Shown: positions 15,418 to 15,908 of the stretch, piece by piece
Layout of the letters: every line of letters begins with the position of its first letter
Position numbering within the stretch: position 1 is the first letter of the stretch
From: DATJQF01 sp035505995
GTDB taxonomy: Bacteria > Bacteroidota > Bacteroidia > Bacteroidales > FEN-979
Direction: 5' to 3'
Length of the DNA stretch: 15,908 bases
Assembly (NCBI GenBank): GCA_035505995.1
Contig: DATJQF010000127.1
Location: 1-15,908, forward strand
Notes under the pieces: generated by a model
Database searches by the model: none
Told to the model about the DNA's origin: nothing
The model's input: only the letters and a program-made list of their open reading frames with translations
Program-made: the position numbers and the translations under genes

Positions 15418-15908
15418 CGCCGCTGATCATGATCGTGGTACCGGATATCGTGATCTTTACATTCAGCGTGGCTTTCAGAACATTCAGCACCGATTCCAGG
15501 GACTGGTTCTCGAAGGTGGCCGTGACCAGGCACCGGGAGATCCCGGGACTGGTCAGTTCTATCTTTACCGGATAGACCCTCATCAGGTCTTGGGCGATCT
15601 CTCCCAGCGGGGTGTTGTTAAAGACCAGCCGGCCTGTTTTCCAGGAGAGCCAGTTGGGATCGTCGTTCACATCTTTTTCGATCTTGCGGGTGTCGCGGCT
15701 GACTTCCGCTTTTTCTCCCGGGGTCAGGATCACCCTGTTCCCGGGGGTCTCGCTGAAATAAACGGCTACTTTCCCTGAATTCAGGATCACCTCCAGTTTC
15801 CCGTCCGCTCTTTCCGTGTTGACATAAAAGGTGGTGCCGAGGACCTCTACGTTCACATTGCCTGAAGAGATCACGAAGGGTTTCGAGACATCATGCTTTA
15901 CTTCAAAA
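15404..15908 (-). CDS. FecR family anti-sigma factor, C-terminal part (N-terminus beyond the window)
   Basis: The frame is open from the right edge to TAA at 15406-15404, giving 167 residues. It begins FEVKHDVSKPFVISSGNVNV and continues EVLGTTFYVN, the beta-helical FecR signature with the GTxFxV motif. The C-terminal part has RLVFNNTPLGEIAQDLMRVY and TATFENQSLESVLNVL, the DUF4974/STN-like module common in Bacteroidota FecR proteins. FecR spans the inner membrane, receives a signal from the receptor's STN domain in the periplasm and controls an ECF sigma factor. The N-terminal cytoplasmic part and membrane helix are missing here. A GTG at 15874 could pass as a start, but the conserved sequence continues upstream of it, so the gene is treated as truncated by the window edge. 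Confidence 0.92.
   Translation of the reverse strand, partial: FEVKHDVSKPFVISSGNVNVEVLGTTFYVNTERADGKLEVILNSGKVAVYFSETPGNRVILTPGEKAEVSRDTRKIEKDVNDDPNWLSWKTGRLVFNNTPLGEIAQDLMRVYPVKIELTSPGISRCLVTATFENQSLESVLNVLKATLNVKITISGTTIMISGDACR

Overview
The window looks like chromosomal DNA from a G+C-rich, probably environmental member of the Bacteroidota. Four things point there: a type IX secretion (gliding-motility CHU_C type) C-terminal domain, a FecR / STN-TonB receptor / DUF4249 cluster, TAnnTTTG-type -7 promoter boxes just upstream of start codons, and the lack of Shine-Dalgarno leaders. It is tightly packed. No gap between genes exceeds about 110 bp, and I see no tRNA, rRNA, IS element, integrase or CRISPR array.

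Layout. (1) 1-197 (+): 3' end of a dCMP/cytidine-deaminase-family gene, overlapping tail-to-tail with the next cluster. (2) 4223-191 (-): a closely spaced run of APC amino-acid permease, TauE/SafE-type exporter, signal-peptide-bearing isoaspartyl peptidase/L-asparaginase and a small membrane-anchored protein. (3) 4224-4332: divergent promoter region with degenerate heptamer repeats. (4) 4333-7850 (+): NAD(P)-binding SDR-like protein, DUF169 protein and a large secreted T9SS cargo protein, 9 and 2 nt apart. (5) 9747-7855 (-): dxs, first enzyme of the MEP isoprenoid pathway. (6) 10124-9819 (-): a MIP18/DUF59 (SufT-like) Fe-S protein with its own promoter. (7) 15908-10214 (-): partial FecR anti-sigma factor, STN-containing TonB-dependent receptor, DUF4249 lipoprotein, a second lipoprotein and an outer-membrane beta-barrel protein, closed by a strong intrinsic terminator at 10155-10191.

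How the parts may work together. Region 7 reads as a cell-surface signalling and uptake locus: the receptor's N-terminal STN domain would talk to FecR, which would control an ECF sigma factor probably encoded just beyond the right edge. DUF4249 is translationally coupled to the receptor through a TGATG overlap. Region 2 combines periplasmic cleavage of Asn or isoAsp peptides with an amino-acid permease and an anion exporter, but the link is inferred from gene order only.

The most unusual sequence features are short tandem repeats. A heptamer array (2392-2436) encodes the permease C-terminus and abuts the TauE start. An octamer array (2820-2843) and further degenerate repeats (about 2644-2715) lie in the same permease in hydrophilic loops. 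A second, degenerate heptamer tract (4267-4294) lies in the divergent promoter region. The other notable items are a PKD domain apparently split by a propeller-like insertion in the T9SS protein, and a terminator fused to a promoter at 10146-10191. I found no clearly new multi-gene system. The rest is recognisable Bacteroidota housekeeping and surface biology.
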